Shown piece by piece: positions 34,151 to 42,999 of a stretch of 64,000 nucleotides of DNA. The notes below the pieces were generated by a model. That model did not search any database. It had not been told where the DNA came from and worked only from the letters and a program-made list of their open reading frames with translations. This DNA is from Pseudanabaena sp. FACHB-1998 (GTDB lineage: Bacteria > Cyanobacteriota > Cyanobacteriia > Pseudanabaenales > Pseudanabaenaceae), in assembly GCF_014696355.1 (NCBI RefSeq), contig NZ_JACJQA010000048.1, positions 1-64,000 on the forward strand, given 5' to 3'. Each line of letters starts with the position of its first letter. The stretch's first letter is position 1. The position numbers and the translations under genes were made by a program.

Positions 34151-36133
34151 GTGGTTAAATCTGTTTTGCTTGCTCAATTATCAGAAGAGCAATCATTGAT
34201 GTGGCATAACGTCCTAACCTCACATCAGCTTGAAGTATGGGCAACCCCTGAGACTGAAGATTTACTCAAGTTACTTGACCAAAAGCGACAAACTAAACAA
34301 ACCTTACCCAATCTAATTATTGCTGATATTGGTATCAGATACGGGGGAGGGACATCCTTGCTAGCTACGGAACTTTGCAAATGGTGTGCTGATAATGAGC
34401 CTAATTTAAAAGTTCTATTAGTTAACCCTCGTCAAACTCAAATCAAAGAAGTCGAAAAACGATGGGCAACTCGTCGGGGAGCGAGCGATCTACTTCCTAA
34501 AATTTCGCTAGACAATTTAGAATCTGCTTTTACAACTGCGGCTCAATCGCTAGATCTAGAGGTTAATGCTGAGGCTCTCAGGATAGCGATTAACAATCTC
34601 AAACGCCAACAGTCTCAACCAGACAAGGGTGCAGTCAAAGGGAAAAATATTAGAAAAACTGCTACTGAAGAACTAGCCCGCAAAATGGCGATGATTCCTC
34701 TGATGGTGATGGCTAATGAACCTAGCCACGAATCTCAGGATTCCGCTACAGATTCTTTACAACATTCCAAACGAAAATTAGCTCTAGATTCATCCATAGG
34801 TGAACTAAATTTATATGACATCAAAATTGATCTAGAGCAGACTGGTGCTTCAGCTAGCCAACTTTTTAAAGACAATCCTCTATTACCTGCGGTAATTATT
34901 TATGACCAAGATAACTATGTGGGAATGTTATCTCGTCGTCGTTTCTTTGAATGCTTGAGCCGTCCCTATGCTCTAGAGCTATTTACAAAAAGACCTTTGA
35001 GAGTACTTTACGAACAAGCACAAGCGGAAGTTCTCAAACTTCAAGGCAATATGCCTATTGTTATGGCATCGCAGTTAGCCTTGAGTCGTGTTAGTGATGA
35101 TATTTATGAGCCTCTGATTGTGCATTTAGATGGTGATATTTATTCTGTATTAGATATTCACGATCTCTTACAATCTCAGTCATATATCCACGAACTCGCT
35201 ACTAAACTGTTACGCGAGCAGACTCAAACCACCATGTTTCAAACAGAAAAGATGGCTAGTTTGGGACAAATTGTGGCGGAAGTATCCCATGACATTCGCA
35301 ACCCTGTATCGGCTATTTATGGCAATACAGAGTGCTTGATGACTTATATCGAGGGGGTAGTGAAAATACTCAGAACCTATGAGAAAGAATATGGAACCAC
35401 AGCCCCAGTCATCAAAGACATCTTAGAAGAGGTGGATTGGGATTTTGTGCGATCGGATTTGCCGCAAGTAGTGCGAAGTATTCAGTCTGGTTCTCGATAT
35501 TTACGCCGACTAGTGGATACTTTACAGAGTCTTTCTCATATGGAAGATCAGGCTAATCCCGAACCCATTGATCTCTTGGATTGTGTCGAAAGCAGTTTAA
35601 CAATCCTGAGTGGTCGAATCAGAAATATTCAGATTGTCAAGAACTACGTCAATCTTCCCAAGATTAATGGATTTACCGATCGCTTAATTCAAGTGTTTAT
35701 GAACTTGATTAGCAATTCTATTGATGCATTAATAGATTTGAAATCTCAGCCTGATTTGATTAAGCAGAGATCTCAGATGCTGCTTAAGGAGGCTGATGGG
35801 CGCACAAGTGGCAATGTGCAAACTGAAGAGCAGATTGTATGGCAGCCTCTAATTATGCTCACGGCGGCGATCGCGGAAGTTGACAAGTCCCAATGGATTT
35901 CTATTAAAGTTGGGGACAATGGTTTAGGTATTCCGAAGGAAATTCAAGATCGCATTTTTGATAATTTCTTTACTACTAAGGGGCAAGGGAAGGGGACGGG
36001 GCTAGGTTTAGCGATTTGCTATCAGATTGTGACTCAACAGCACAATGGCAAGATTGTGCTGCGATCGCCCTATCTCAACAACAATGGTGACGTTACTATC
36101 GGAACTGAGTTTGAAGTACTGTTGCCTATCTAA
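34151..36133 (+). CDS. Sensor histidine kinase with degenerate receiver and CBS-like domains
   Basis: A 660-residue protein starting with GTG. Residues 1-130 resemble a receiver fold (NLIIADIGIRYGGG at the acceptor position, but the acidic pocket and lysine are poorly kept). Residues about 215-350 form a CBS-like region with LFKDNPLLPAVIIYDQDNYV, SRRRFFECLSRPYALELFTKRP and YSVLDIHDLL. HisKA follows with the acceptor His in VAEVSHDIRNPVSAIYGN (about residue 384), then HATPase with the N box FMNLISNSIDAL, DNGLGIP and GKGTGLGLAI. A DNA-free soluble sensor; no response regulator is adjacent. Confidence 0.85.
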   Translation: MVKSVLLAQLSEEQSLMWHNVLTSHQLEVWATPETEDLLKLLDQKRQTKQTLPNLIIADIGIRYGGGTSLLATELCKWCADNEPNLKVLLVNPRQTQIKEVEKRWATRRGASDLLPKISLDNLESAFTTAAQSLDLEVNAEALRIAINNLKRQQSQPDKGAVKGKNIRKTATEELARKMAMIPLMVMANEPSHESQDSATDSLQHSKRKLALDSSIGELNLYDIKIDLEQTGASASQLFKDNPLLPAVIIYDQDNYVGMLSRRRFFECLSRPYALELFTKRPLRVLYEQAQAEVLKLQGNMPIVMASQLALSRVSDDIYEPLIVHLDGDIYSVLDIHDLLQSQSYIHELATKLLREQTQTTMFQTEKMASLGQIVAEVSHDIRNPVSAIYGNTECLMTYIEGVVKILRTYEKEYGTTAPVIKDILEEVDWDFVRSDLPQVVRSIQSGSRYLRRLVDTLQSLSHMEDQANPEPIDLLDCVESSLTILSGRIRNIQIVKNYVNLPKINGFTDRLIQVFMNLISNSIDALIDLKSQPDLIKQRSQMLLKEADGRTSGNVQTEEQIVWQPLIMLTAAIAEVDKSQWISIKVGDNGLGIPKEIQDRIFDNFFTTKGQGKGTGLGLAICYQIVTQQHNGKIVLRSPYLNNNGDVTIGTEFEVLLPI

Positions 36134-36137
36134 TACC

Positions 36138-36171
36138 AAAGTACAAAAGTGTTGGCACACTTTTGTACTTT
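36138..36171 (+). terminator. Perfect 15-bp hairpin after the histidine kinase gene
   Basis: Arms 36138-36152 and 36157-36171, loop TGGC. It lies 4 bp after the stop codon. Confidence 0.65.
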
Positions 36172-36236
36172 AAAACCAAACCCCATAGTTTTTTTTTAAT
36201 AAAGGAATGGTTACGCCCTTTCTTCAGTGGGTATAA

Positions 36237-36283
36237 AATCCAAATTTTGGAGTGCGGCGGAGCCGCACTCCAAAATTTGGATT
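36237..36283. terminator. Perfect 22-bp hairpin at the end of the flavodiiron gene
   Basis: Arms 36237-36258 and 36262-36283, loop GGA. It ends 2 bp before the stop codon of the convergent flv gene. Confidence 0.75.
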
Positions 36284-36285
36284 AT

Positions 36286-38043
36286 TTAATAATTACTGGC
36301 GGTTTTACGGTGATGGATGGCAGTTAAACCGTTGGATTGTAAAAGCTTCCCATTTTCCACGATCGCATAGACTAGCCAATGATCGCCACATTCCATCCGT
36401 TGAGCGACCCGACATTCCAAGTAGGCTAAACCTTCGGGCAAGATCAGTCCACCTTCCGTATCTTCTACGTTGACATCTGCAAAGCGGTCTTCCCCCGGGG
36501 CAAATTTTTTCATGAAGTGGCGGCGTAGTTGTTTGCCCTGCTCCAAGATATTCAACACAAAGCGATCGCCTTCAAACATATAAGTCTCGATCGCCCGATC
36601 CTTGGCTACAGCGATCGTTAATCCTGGAGGATTGAAGGTTGCTTGCGATACCCAAGACGCGAGCATAGCTGTTGAAATTTCGCCCCGTTTGACTGTCAAT
36701 ACGCATAGGGAACCAACGATGCGTCCTACAGCCTGCTCAACGGTGCTACCAGGATTTAAAGTCGTGCGGACTTTTTTGGCACGTTTTAAAGCTTGTGCAA
36801 AGTCAGTGCCTGTTTCTTCGCAAATTTGGAGTGTGGCTTCGGTGGGCTTGAATTTGATGCGGATTGGCTCAAAGGCGAGGGTGTAGCCCGCATCCTTCAG
36901 CTTGCCAGCAATAATATCAACGGCTTCACCACTCCATCCGTAGGAACCGAATACACCTGCTTGATAGCTTTTAGTAGCGGTTGATAGGACGATGCCTAAA
37001 GCAGTTTGGACTTGGGTGGGCAAATGTCCTGCGAGGGTAGGTGATCCAATTAAAAATCCAGAGGATTTTTCGATCGCTGCCTTAATTTCTTCTGGTTCTA
37101 CGCTTTCGCAATTAATTAGCTCAACCGCTACTCCTGCTTTGGTAATACCTCTAGCCAAGGCATTGGCGATCGTCGTGGTGTTGCCATAGGCGGACGCGAA
37201 AAGCAGAGCCACGGAAATATTTTGTTGCTTCTGGGCTTCGCTCCATTGGCGATAGAGATTAACTAATTCATGCAGTCCGTAGCGAAGCATAGGACCATGA
37301 CCGGGGGCATAAAAGCTCGTCGGTAACTCTGCTAACTTATCCAGAGCAGACTCCACCTGACGGACTTGGTTTGCCATCGTGCTATCAAAGTAATAACGGC
37401 GATCGCCTAAGAGTGTACTCCAGCCTTCATCAAATACTTGATCGCCGCAAATATGCGCTCCAAAAAACTTATCGGTATAGACAATTTGCGTCTTGGTGTC
37501 ATAGGTGCAAAGCTCGTCAGGATGGCGTGGGGTAGAAGTGGGAATAAATTTGAGAAGATGCCCTTTGCCTAAGTCAAGGGTTTCTTCACCCCGTACCACC
37601 TGTATTTTTAGCTCCCGTTCTTCGTCAAGCTCCTGACGTAAAGCGATCGCCCCCGGATTTGTGCATATAAAGGTAAGGCGACTATTAATTTCCAGTAAGG
37701 CTTTGATAGTGTCTATACGGTTAGTATTAACATGCCCCAAAATCACATAACTAATATCGAGAATATTGGTACGTTGACTAAGTTCCTTGAGATAAATTTC
37801 GGTAAACGTCCCCCCCGGAGGATCGATTAACGCCTGTAAATTTCCTTGAATCAAGAAGGAATTAGCCGTAGTCCCTTTTTCGAGGGCATATTCAATTTCA
37901 AAGCGCAGGCGATTCCAACTACGCGATCGCAAGGCTAAGGTTTCGGCAGCAATGTAGATTGCTTGTACATCGCGGGGTTTATTGTTAGTCACGATTGCTG
38001 TCTCCAAACTCTTATGCTTCTTAATCTCAATCATAGCGATCAA
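36286..38043 (-). CDS. Class C flavodiiron protein, Flv1/Flv2 type
   Basis: A 585-residue protein with three parts: a metallo-beta-lactamase-like domain (about 30-260), a flavodoxin domain (about 270-420, FASAYGNTTTIANALA) and a C-terminal flavin reductase domain (about 435-580). In the diiron site the canonical H-x-E-x-D-H is H-V-N-T-N-R (104-109), so the Glu, Asp and second His are lost; H174, D191 and the His in APGHGP remain. This is the pattern of Flv1 and Flv2, which work as heterodimers with Flv3 or Flv4 to reduce O2 to water with electrons from photosystem I. It stands alone without flv3 or the flv4-sll0218 cluster, which favours Flv1. Confidence 0.88.
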   Translation of the reverse strand: MIAMIEIKKHKSLETAIVTNNKPRDVQAIYIAAETLALRSRSWNRLRFEIEYALEKGTTANSFLIQGNLQALIDPPGGTFTEIYLKELSQRTNILDISYVILGHVNTNRIDTIKALLEINSRLTFICTNPGAIALRQELDEERELKIQVVRGEETLDLGKGHLLKFIPTSTPRHPDELCTYDTKTQIVYTDKFFGAHICGDQVFDEGWSTLLGDRRYYFDSTMANQVRQVESALDKLAELPTSFYAPGHGPMLRYGLHELVNLYRQWSEAQKQQNISVALLFASAYGNTTTIANALARGITKAGVAVELINCESVEPEEIKAAIEKSSGFLIGSPTLAGHLPTQVQTALGIVLSTATKSYQAGVFGSYGWSGEAVDIIAGKLKDAGYTLAFEPIRIKFKPTEATLQICEETGTDFAQALKRAKKVRTTLNPGSTVEQAVGRIVGSLCVLTVKRGEISTAMLASWVSQATFNPPGLTIAVAKDRAIETYMFEGDRFVLNILEQGKQLRRHFMKKFAPGEDRFADVNVEDTEGGLILPEGLAYLECRVAQRMECGDHWLVYAIVENGKLLQSNGLTAIHHRKTASNY

Positions 38044-38081
38044 GAGTTAACACAGCATAATTTCATGCATAGTTTTTCTTA

Positions 38082-38186
38082 TATAGCTGTGGTCAGTCTT
38101 GTTATAGGACATAAAACCAGAAGCGAGTTGCCCGCAACTCGCTTCTGGGGTTTGGATTTCTCCTAATGCAAGTGACCACCGCTATA
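38082..38186. repeat. Family A MITE-like element, most complete copy (105 bp)
   Basis: The left end TATAGCTGTGGTCA (38082) and right end TGACCACCGCTATA (38186) are inverted repeats with one mismatch. The internal stem (38117-38131 with 38134-38148) is perfect over 15 bp. It lies in the promoter region shared by the flavodiiron and 2TM genes. Confidence 0.75.
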
Positions 38187-38324
38187 GCAACACTTCGGAC
38201 AGATTTAGAAAACAGATTTTCGACAATCCTGAGGCTTTACTGGAAGTCAAAGTTTGCCCCATTAGCAAAGACCAAGTTTTGCGCTAGCATAGGCTTAGAC
38301 TAAAGTTAGAAATTTCTATCCCTC

Positions 38325-38567
38325 ATGCCCAAGCTATCCAAGCCGCCAGATCCTAACGATCCTGAGTACCAAAATCTCGAACGTAGAGTTAACTTTTATT
38401 TACACCTTGCCCTTTATTCTGCTTGCAGCACTTGTATGTGGTTTGTGCAATCTATTACTGACAAGGTGTGGATATGGTCAGTATGGGTTGCCATCATCTG
38501 GGCAATATTGATTCTCGGTCATGGAATTTGGGTATTTGCCAAAGAAAAGCAAGTTCCTATCACATAA
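38325..38567 (+). CDS. 2TM domain protein
   Basis: An 80-residue protein. The first 20 residues are Pro- and Asp-rich (KLSKPPDPNDPEYQNLERRV); two membrane helices follow (FYLHLALYSACSTCMWFVQ and IWSVWVAIIWAILILGHGIW). The N-L-E-R-R-V-N-F-Y-x-H-L start of the first helix and the V-W-x-x-W-x-x-I-x-W-x-I-x-L-x-x-H-G turn match the 2TM domain family, found alone or with sensor modules. Function unknown. It ends in a strong terminator. Confidence 0.72.
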   Translation: MPKLSKPPDPNDPEYQNLERRVNFYLHLALYSACSTCMWFVQSITDKVWIWSVWVAIIWAILILGHGIWVFAKEKQVPIT

Positions 38568-38569
38568 AG

Positions 38570-38603
38570 AAGAAAGCGGTGCTTTGCACCGCTTTCTTTT
38601 TTA
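38570..38603. terminator. 13-bp hairpin terminator with T tract
   Basis: Arms 38570-38582 and 38586-38598, loop TTT, followed by T residues. It lies between the convergent 2TM and phosphodiesterase genes and overlaps the stop of the latter. Confidence 0.8.
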
Positions 38604-39425
38604 ATAGCCCACTGCGGCTAAATCTGGGTGGAAGCTTCCTATTTTGAGACGATGAATTTCAGTTTCTAGAGTGCCGTCAGCGTAAAGCCGTAAATATCGA
38701 AATCCGGGAGGTTGGCTGTCAATTTGAAATTTATAATTTTGAGGCTCAAATTGAATGCAAGTGGAAGGCGTAACTAAACAACGCACGGAGTTATGAGGGG
38801 TTTCATAAATTTGGTCGAAGGCTTGATGGGCATGACCATTTAAAACGACTTCTATTTGGGGATGCCGATCGCATATTTCCCAAAACTCTTCTTGATTCTC
38901 TAGACAGATGCTATCAATCCACTGAGAGCCAAGGGGAACGGCAGGATGATGGAAGGTGATTAGAGTAGGGCGATCGGGATAAGCATTGAGCGTATTCTCT
39001 AAATAGGAAAGTTCTTCGCCTGATAGATAGCCATACACCGCGTCTACAACAACGGAGTTAAGGAAGAGAATTCTCCATTTGCCGATGTCTAGCGATCGCC
39101 GTAAATGCACATATTCGCTAGGCAGATGGGATTGCATGAGGGGTATATCGTCATGATTACCCGCTAGGCAGTAGGCAGGGATTGCGAAATCATCAAGGCT
39201 TTGGCGCAAGCGTGTGTAAGAAGCGATACTCCCGTCTTGGGTTAAGTCCCCCGTCAAAAGCATTGCATCAATTGGTAATAGACTGCGTTTGACTTCTGTT
39301 AAGACAGCTTGAAAAGAAGCTTCAGTCTGAATTCCCAACAATGACTTGTTGATATCTTCAAATAGATGAATATCGGTTAACTGTGCAATTGAAAAAGAAT
39401 TACCGCAATTTGTCTTGCCTTTCAT
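38601..39425 (-). CDS. CpdA-type calcineurin-like phosphoesterase, probable cAMP phosphodiesterase
   Basis: A 274-residue metallophosphoesterase. The metal motifs are in order: Q-L-T-D-I-H-L-F, LLTGDLTQDGS, LAGNHDD, TFHHPAVPLGS, and VLNGHAHQAF. The pattern D-x-H, G-D-x-x-x-D, G-N-H-D, and G-H-x-H with the N-D-x-P-L-M-Q-like D-D-I-P-L-M-Q segment points to class III cyclic nucleotide phosphodiesterases (CpdA/Icc), which hydrolyse 3',5'-cAMP. Related enzymes can act on other phosphoesters, so substrate is inferred. A perfect CRP-type site lies 196 bp upstream in the space to the divergent HD gene. Confidence 0.8.
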   Translation of the reverse strand: MKGKTNCGNSFSIAQLTDIHLFEDINKSLLGIQTEASFQAVLTEVKRSLLPIDAMLLTGDLTQDGSIASYTRLRQSLDDFAIPAYCLAGNHDDIPLMQSHLPSEYVHLRRSLDIGKWRILFLNSVVVDAVYGYLSGEELSYLENTLNAYPDRPTLITFHHPAVPLGSQWIDSICLENQEEFWEICDRHPQIEVVLNGHAHQAFDQIYETPHNSVRCLVTPSTCIQFEPQNYKFQIDSQPPGFRYLRLYADGTLETEIHRLKIGSFHPDLAAVGY

Positions 39426-39620
39426 ACTACCTATGCCTGTACAAATAAGCTTTAAGTAGCAACCATTTATTTCTGTACTAATTTCTAGGTTTGATTAGGA
39501 TTAATCGAGAAATTAGCAACTGCTCAGCCCATTGAGCAGATAGCCAAATTTTTTCAGATTTTGATTTTATCAAAAAGCTTATATCTGCTTATTAACTTAT
39601 GATAGCTGTAATCGGTACGA

Positions 39621-39636
39621 TGTGATTTGTATCACA
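39621..39636. promoter_or_regulatory. Perfect CRP/SYCRP1-type palindrome
   Basis: TGTGATTTGTATCACA matches TGTGA-N6-TCACA without a mismatch, the site bound by E. coli CRP and by the cyanobacterial cAMP receptor SYCRP1. It lies 19 bp before the ATG of the HD-domain gene and 196 bp from the cpdA-like start. So close to a start codon it would block rather than activate the HD gene, unless transcription begins elsewhere. Confidence 0.6.
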
Positions 39637-39655
39637 GCCCTCTTGGTTGAGTTTT

Positions 39656-40882
39656 ATGCTATTTGGTAAGTCGCGTACTTATAACGATCCTATTCATGGC
39701 GCAATTACTCTTGATGGTAGCGATCGCACTGAGTTTTTATTGATTCAATTAATTGATACGCCTGAGTTTCAGCGCTTAAGAAGAATTCATCAACTCGACA
39801 TTGCCTATTTTACGTTTCACGGTGCAGAGGGGTCACGTTTTACCCATTCTCTAGGCGTAATGGCGTTAACAAGGCGAGCTTTTAACGCTATTACCGCAAA
39901 ATATCCCTACCTCGAAACCCATCGGACTGCGGTGTTAGTCGCCGCCCTCCTGCACGATCTGGGTCATGCTGCCTATAGTCACGCTTCGGAGGAAGTATTT
40001 GGTAGTAACCATGAAATATGGACTTTACGATTAATAAAGTTCGGCAAAATTGCGGAGATCCTCAACAACTTTTCTTCTAATTTAGTTGCGGATTTAGAAA
40101 AAATATTTACAAAAAAATATGCTGTACCTTTAATTTATCAACTAGTTTCTAGCCAAATAGACTGCGATCGCCTTGATTATTTACAACGCGATGGCTATTT
40201 CACAGGCGCGAAATATGGGCAGTTAGATATTGATCGAATTTTGCTAGCGATGCGCTTTGATCCTATTTCTCAAAACTTAGTGATTGGGCGTAAAGGCATC
40301 GTAGCGATCGAGCATTATTTGACGGTGCGATACTTCATGTATTTGCAGGTTTATAACCATGCTAAAAATTTAGCGGCAAGGTTTTTGTTAGAAAGAATTT
40401 TCCGCAGAGCTAAGTTTCTGATAGCCGATGGCAGATCGGGGGGCGAATTTTTTAGCGATCGCACGATGACGGCTTGGCTAACCCAAGATCCGCAAAGTCT
40501 TAGCTGTGAGGATTATCTTGCCTCCGATGATGTGGTGTTTGCTTACCATATTCATCGCTGGCGCGATAGTAATGATGGAATTTTGGCGGATTTATGTCGT
40601 CGTTTTTTAGATCGAGATTTGCTGCACGCGACGGATATTTCCCATCTAGATGATATTCAGCAGCAAGAAAGCCTGAATAGTTGGTATGCCAAACTCACAT
40701 CTCAAGGAATTGAGCCGAAATACTATTGTGGTATTAGGGTTTCACGAACCAAGGGCTATAGCATTTACCGACAAGGGATTAATATCCAAACGGAACAAGG
40801 TTTACAAGATATTTCCAAAATGTCCCCGCTAGTACAAGCGATCGTGCAACCTATTCAAAGAGCATGGTTAGTGCATCCATAA
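39656..40882 (+). CDS. HD-domain phosphohydrolase (dGTPase/SAMHD1-like)
   Basis: About 408 residues. The ATG at 39656 (MLFGKSRTYNDPIHGAI) is preferred to a TTG three codons upstream. The metal motif is H in RFTHSLGVM, HD in ALLHDLGHAAYSH and D in SSQIDCDRLDYLQRD, with the YNDPIHG start and the R-x-x-Q-L substrate-side motif of SAMHD1-like proteins. Members remove triphosphate from dNTPs or act on unknown nucleotides. The upstream CRP-like palindrome suggests cAMP control. The stop is inside a perfect 23-bp hairpin. Confidence 0.85.
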   Translation: MLFGKSRTYNDPIHGAITLDGSDRTEFLLIQLIDTPEFQRLRRIHQLDIAYFTFHGAEGSRFTHSLGVMALTRRAFNAITAKYPYLETHRTAVLVAALLHDLGHAAYSHASEEVFGSNHEIWTLRLIKFGKIAEILNNFSSNLVADLEKIFTKKYAVPLIYQLVSSQIDCDRLDYLQRDGYFTGAKYGQLDIDRILLAMRFDPISQNLVIGRKGIVAIEHYLTVRYFMYLQVYNHAKNLAARFLLERIFRRAKFLIADGRSGGEFFSDRTMTAWLTQDPQSLSCEDYLASDDVVFAYHIHRWRDSNDGILADLCRRFLDRDLLHATDISHLDDIQQQESLNSWYAKLTSQGIEPKYYCGIRVSRTKGYSIYRQGINIQTEQGLQDISKMSPLVQAIVQPIQRAWLVHP

Positions 40883-40929
40883 GAGATTTTTTAAAAGTGT
40901 TGCTTTGCAACACTTTTAAAAAATCTCTT
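40881..40929. terminator. Perfect 23-bp hairpin starting in the HD gene stop codon
   Basis: Arms 40881-40903 and 40907-40929, loop TTT. The stop TAA is 40880-40882. Its inner core GTGTTGC-TTT-GCAACAC also occurs at 61265, with different outer arms. Confidence 0.75.
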
Positions 40930-40960
40930 GTTTGGGCTTCAACAGCAAGTCAGTGCTTAT

Positions 40961-41006
40961 GCAATAAATAAAAAAAGCCGCGAAGCGGCTTTTTTTTATT
41001 TATTGC
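40961..41006. terminator. Terminator of the CO2 hydration gene
   Basis: GCAATAAATA and GCCGC with complements around GAA; the A tract is 7 and the T tract 8, leaving one bulged base. It overlaps the stop codon at 41000-41002. Confidence 0.75.
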
Positions 41007-42130
41007 AATGTGTATAGTCGCGATCGCGATAGACGATCTAGCCAAGGGTTAATAAATTTGTCATTGACTTCCTTCTCTTGAGGATCTTTGGTCTCAAAAG
41101 GATGAGGTGCTAATCCGCGCAAAGCTGCCGTAGTCACGCAAAACATTGACTTTTGAAAAGACAAACAAATTTTTACCAATAAGTCCTCAGCCCCGCGATC
41201 GCCAGATTGATAGAACTTTTGGAGATATTCGGGCAAATAGTGCCGCATATCCTGCATTAACAAAGTTGGCGGAATCCCTGCACCACCGACAGGCAAGGGA
41301 TCGGCATAGAGTACGCCATAGTTAAACTGCGATATTTCTGTAGATATTTGATGCGCCTGTGCGTTGTAGGACACCGTGCCTCGGAAAGGGAAGGAACGGA
41401 AAAATACCGCCTCAACGTAGGGAACTGCGGTATCCATCAAAAAACTCAAATTGGCGGAAGCTGGCACAATTTCGTAATCTTTGCCCTTAATTTCCACTTT
41501 ATAGGTGTAGGGTACGCTCGCGGCGGCGACTAGCCCATCCTGCACATGACGCACCACATCGGGAATACTCTTAATTTCGCCACGGTCGTAGCGATCGCTT
41601 AATTCTAAAAACATCGGCGACATGAACGACCAGAAATAACCCAAGGCACTGTAATAGGTCAATAGACGCACCTGTTCAGGCAAAAAGTCTGGGAATAGAC
41701 CATTTAAAACGGTCATTATGGGATTGCCCTTCACTTTGGCGGCGATCGCGGCTTTAGCTCTGCCTTGAAAATCCTCAGAGTCCAAATAGGCATCCAGCCC
41801 ACCACCACCATGCCAAAACATCGCTTTCATACAGTATTCGGCGAACTCAAAGTTAATGCGATCGTGCCACCAATGACGACCTAGTTTATTTAGCGAAAAA
41901 CTGCCATTAAAAAACTTAAAAAATGGGAAAACAACTAAAAATTGATTTTCAGAAACATAGGTGAGATTTCGATAATATTCACCGAGGACTACTCCATAGC
42001 TTTTGAGGATACCAACCACCTCTAACAAGTTATCGGGCGAGTCTGGTAGTAAAGCCCCTCCTTCTTCGAGACGTTCCTTTACCGCAGCAAAGGCGGGTTC
42101 AACTTTTTTATTTGGTATCAGTACACTCAT
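41000..42130 (-). CDS. NDH-1 CO2 hydration protein (ChpX/CupB or ChpY/CupA)
   Basis: A 376-residue protein of the CO2 hydration family, which converts CO2 to bicarbonate on specialised NDH-1 complexes at the thylakoid membrane. Visible family segments are GEYYRNLTYVSENQFLVVFP, FKFFNGSFSLNKLGRHWWHD, INFEFAEYCMKAMFWHGGGG, and LLTYYSALGYFWSFMSPMF. The usual CupA gene sits in an ndhF3-ndhD3-cupA operon, whereas CupB is often alone. No ndh gene is adjacent here, so the constitutive CupB/ChpX form is the better guess. Confidence 0.88.
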   Translation of the reverse strand: MSVLIPNKKVEPAFAAVKERLEEGGALLPDSPDNLLEVVGILKSYGVVLGEYYRNLTYVSENQFLVVFPFFKFFNGSFSLNKLGRHWWHDRINFEFAEYCMKAMFWHGGGGLDAYLDSEDFQGRAKAAIAAKVKGNPIMTVLNGLFPDFLPEQVRLLTYYSALGYFWSFMSPMFLELSDRYDRGEIKSIPDVVRHVQDGLVAAASVPYTYKVEIKGKDYEIVPASANLSFLMDTAVPYVEAVFFRSFPFRGTVSYNAQAHQISTEISQFNYGVLYADPLPVGGAGIPPTLLMQDMRHYLPEYLQKFYQSGDRGAEDLLVKICLSFQKSMFCVTTAALRGLAPHPFETKDPQEKEVNDKFINPWLDRLSRSRLYTLQ

Positions 42131-42168
42131 ATTTAAATTTTGTTAATAAATTTTGTTAATTAGCTTTG

Positions 42169-42197
42169 TATAGCAATCCTACAGCGCTTAGCGCTGT
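42169..42197. repeat. Family C-like left end with a short palindrome
   Basis: TATAGCAATCCTA at 42169 continues into ACAGCGCT-T-AGCGCTGT (42181-42197). A decayed relative is at 61213-61255 (CTATAGTAATCC, then TTACAGCGCTTTACGCT). Confidence 0.5.
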
Positions 42198-42259
42198 AAT
42201 GTTTGAGCGATTTCTTCAATAGATCTTCCCTTCCCACCCAAGGAATAGGTATTAAAAAG

Positions 42260-42306
42260 TGAATAATTAAAGGTGCGCAGCGGAGCCGCGCACCTTTAAT
42301 TATTCA
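42260..42306. repeat. Near-perfect 22-bp hairpin near the pdxH end
   Basis: 19 paired bases (42260-42278 with 42288-42306), one A/C mismatch, then GC/GC around GGA. Its outer arm TGAATAATT is shared with the hairpin at 59054. Confidence 0.65.
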
Positions 42307-42332
42307 TTGGGTTTAATCGCATTTAATCGTGA

Positions 42333-42971
42333 TTAAGGTGCTAGGCGTTGAATTTGCCATGGGCGATCGCCTTGAGGGGTATATAAAAAGCGATCGTGTA
42401 AGCGATTGGAGCAACCTTGCCAAAACTCAAAGCTATCAGGCACTATGCGATATCCACCCCAAAAAGAAGGCAAAGGAATCTCTCCATCTAAAAATTTGCG
42501 CTTTACTTCTTCAAATTGCATTAGTAGAAGTTTGCGAGAGGAAATTACCGAACTCTGTTGAGAACTCCAAGCCCCTAACTGACTGCCTCTAGGTCGGGAA
42601 GTAAAATATTCCCAAGATTCTGCGGTAGTCACCTTTTCGGCAGAGCCAGTGATATGGATTTGACGTTGAAGAGGTAGCCAAGTAAATAGAATAGAAACGT
42701 TATGATTTAGTTCTATTTGCTGTGCTTTTCTACTTTCGTAATTAGTAAAAAAAACAAAGCCCTGACGATCAAAATATTTTAATAAAACTGTTCGCATAAA
42801 GGGCTTACCCTCTGCTGACACCGTCGCTAAAGTCATGGCATTTGGTTCTAAGAGTTCCGCATGGCAAGCTTGCTGAAACCAAATTTCAAACTGTTTAAAT
42901 GGATCGTCTTGCAGGTCTTTTCGTCTTAGCTGGGATTGTTTATATTCCTCTCTTAATGCATGAATATCCAT
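42333..42971 (-). CDS. pdxH: Pyridoxamine 5'-phosphate oxidase
   Basis: A 212-residue PdxH, which oxidises pyridoxamine or pyridoxine 5'-phosphate to pyridoxal 5'-phosphate with FMN and O2. Signatures: MTLATVSAEGKPFMRTVLLK, GFVFFTNYESRKAQQI, LFTWLPLQRQIHITGSAEKV, SRPRGSQLGAWSSQQS, and the C-terminal PSFWGGYRIVPDSFEFWQGCSNRLHDR with RLAP as the last residues. Length is typical. It is monocistronic. Confidence 0.96.
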   Translation of the reverse strand: MDIHALREEYKQSQLRRKDLQDDPFKQFEIWFQQACHAELLEPNAMTLATVSAEGKPFMRTVLLKYFDRQGFVFFTNYESRKAQQIELNHNVSILFTWLPLQRQIHITGSAEKVTTAESWEYFTSRPRGSQLGAWSSQQSSVISSRKLLLMQFEEVKRKFLDGEIPLPSFWGGYRIVPDSFEFWQGCSNRLHDRFLYTPQGDRPWQIQRLAP

Positions 42972-42999
42972 TAAATACTCTCTAATTTGATCATTTCTC

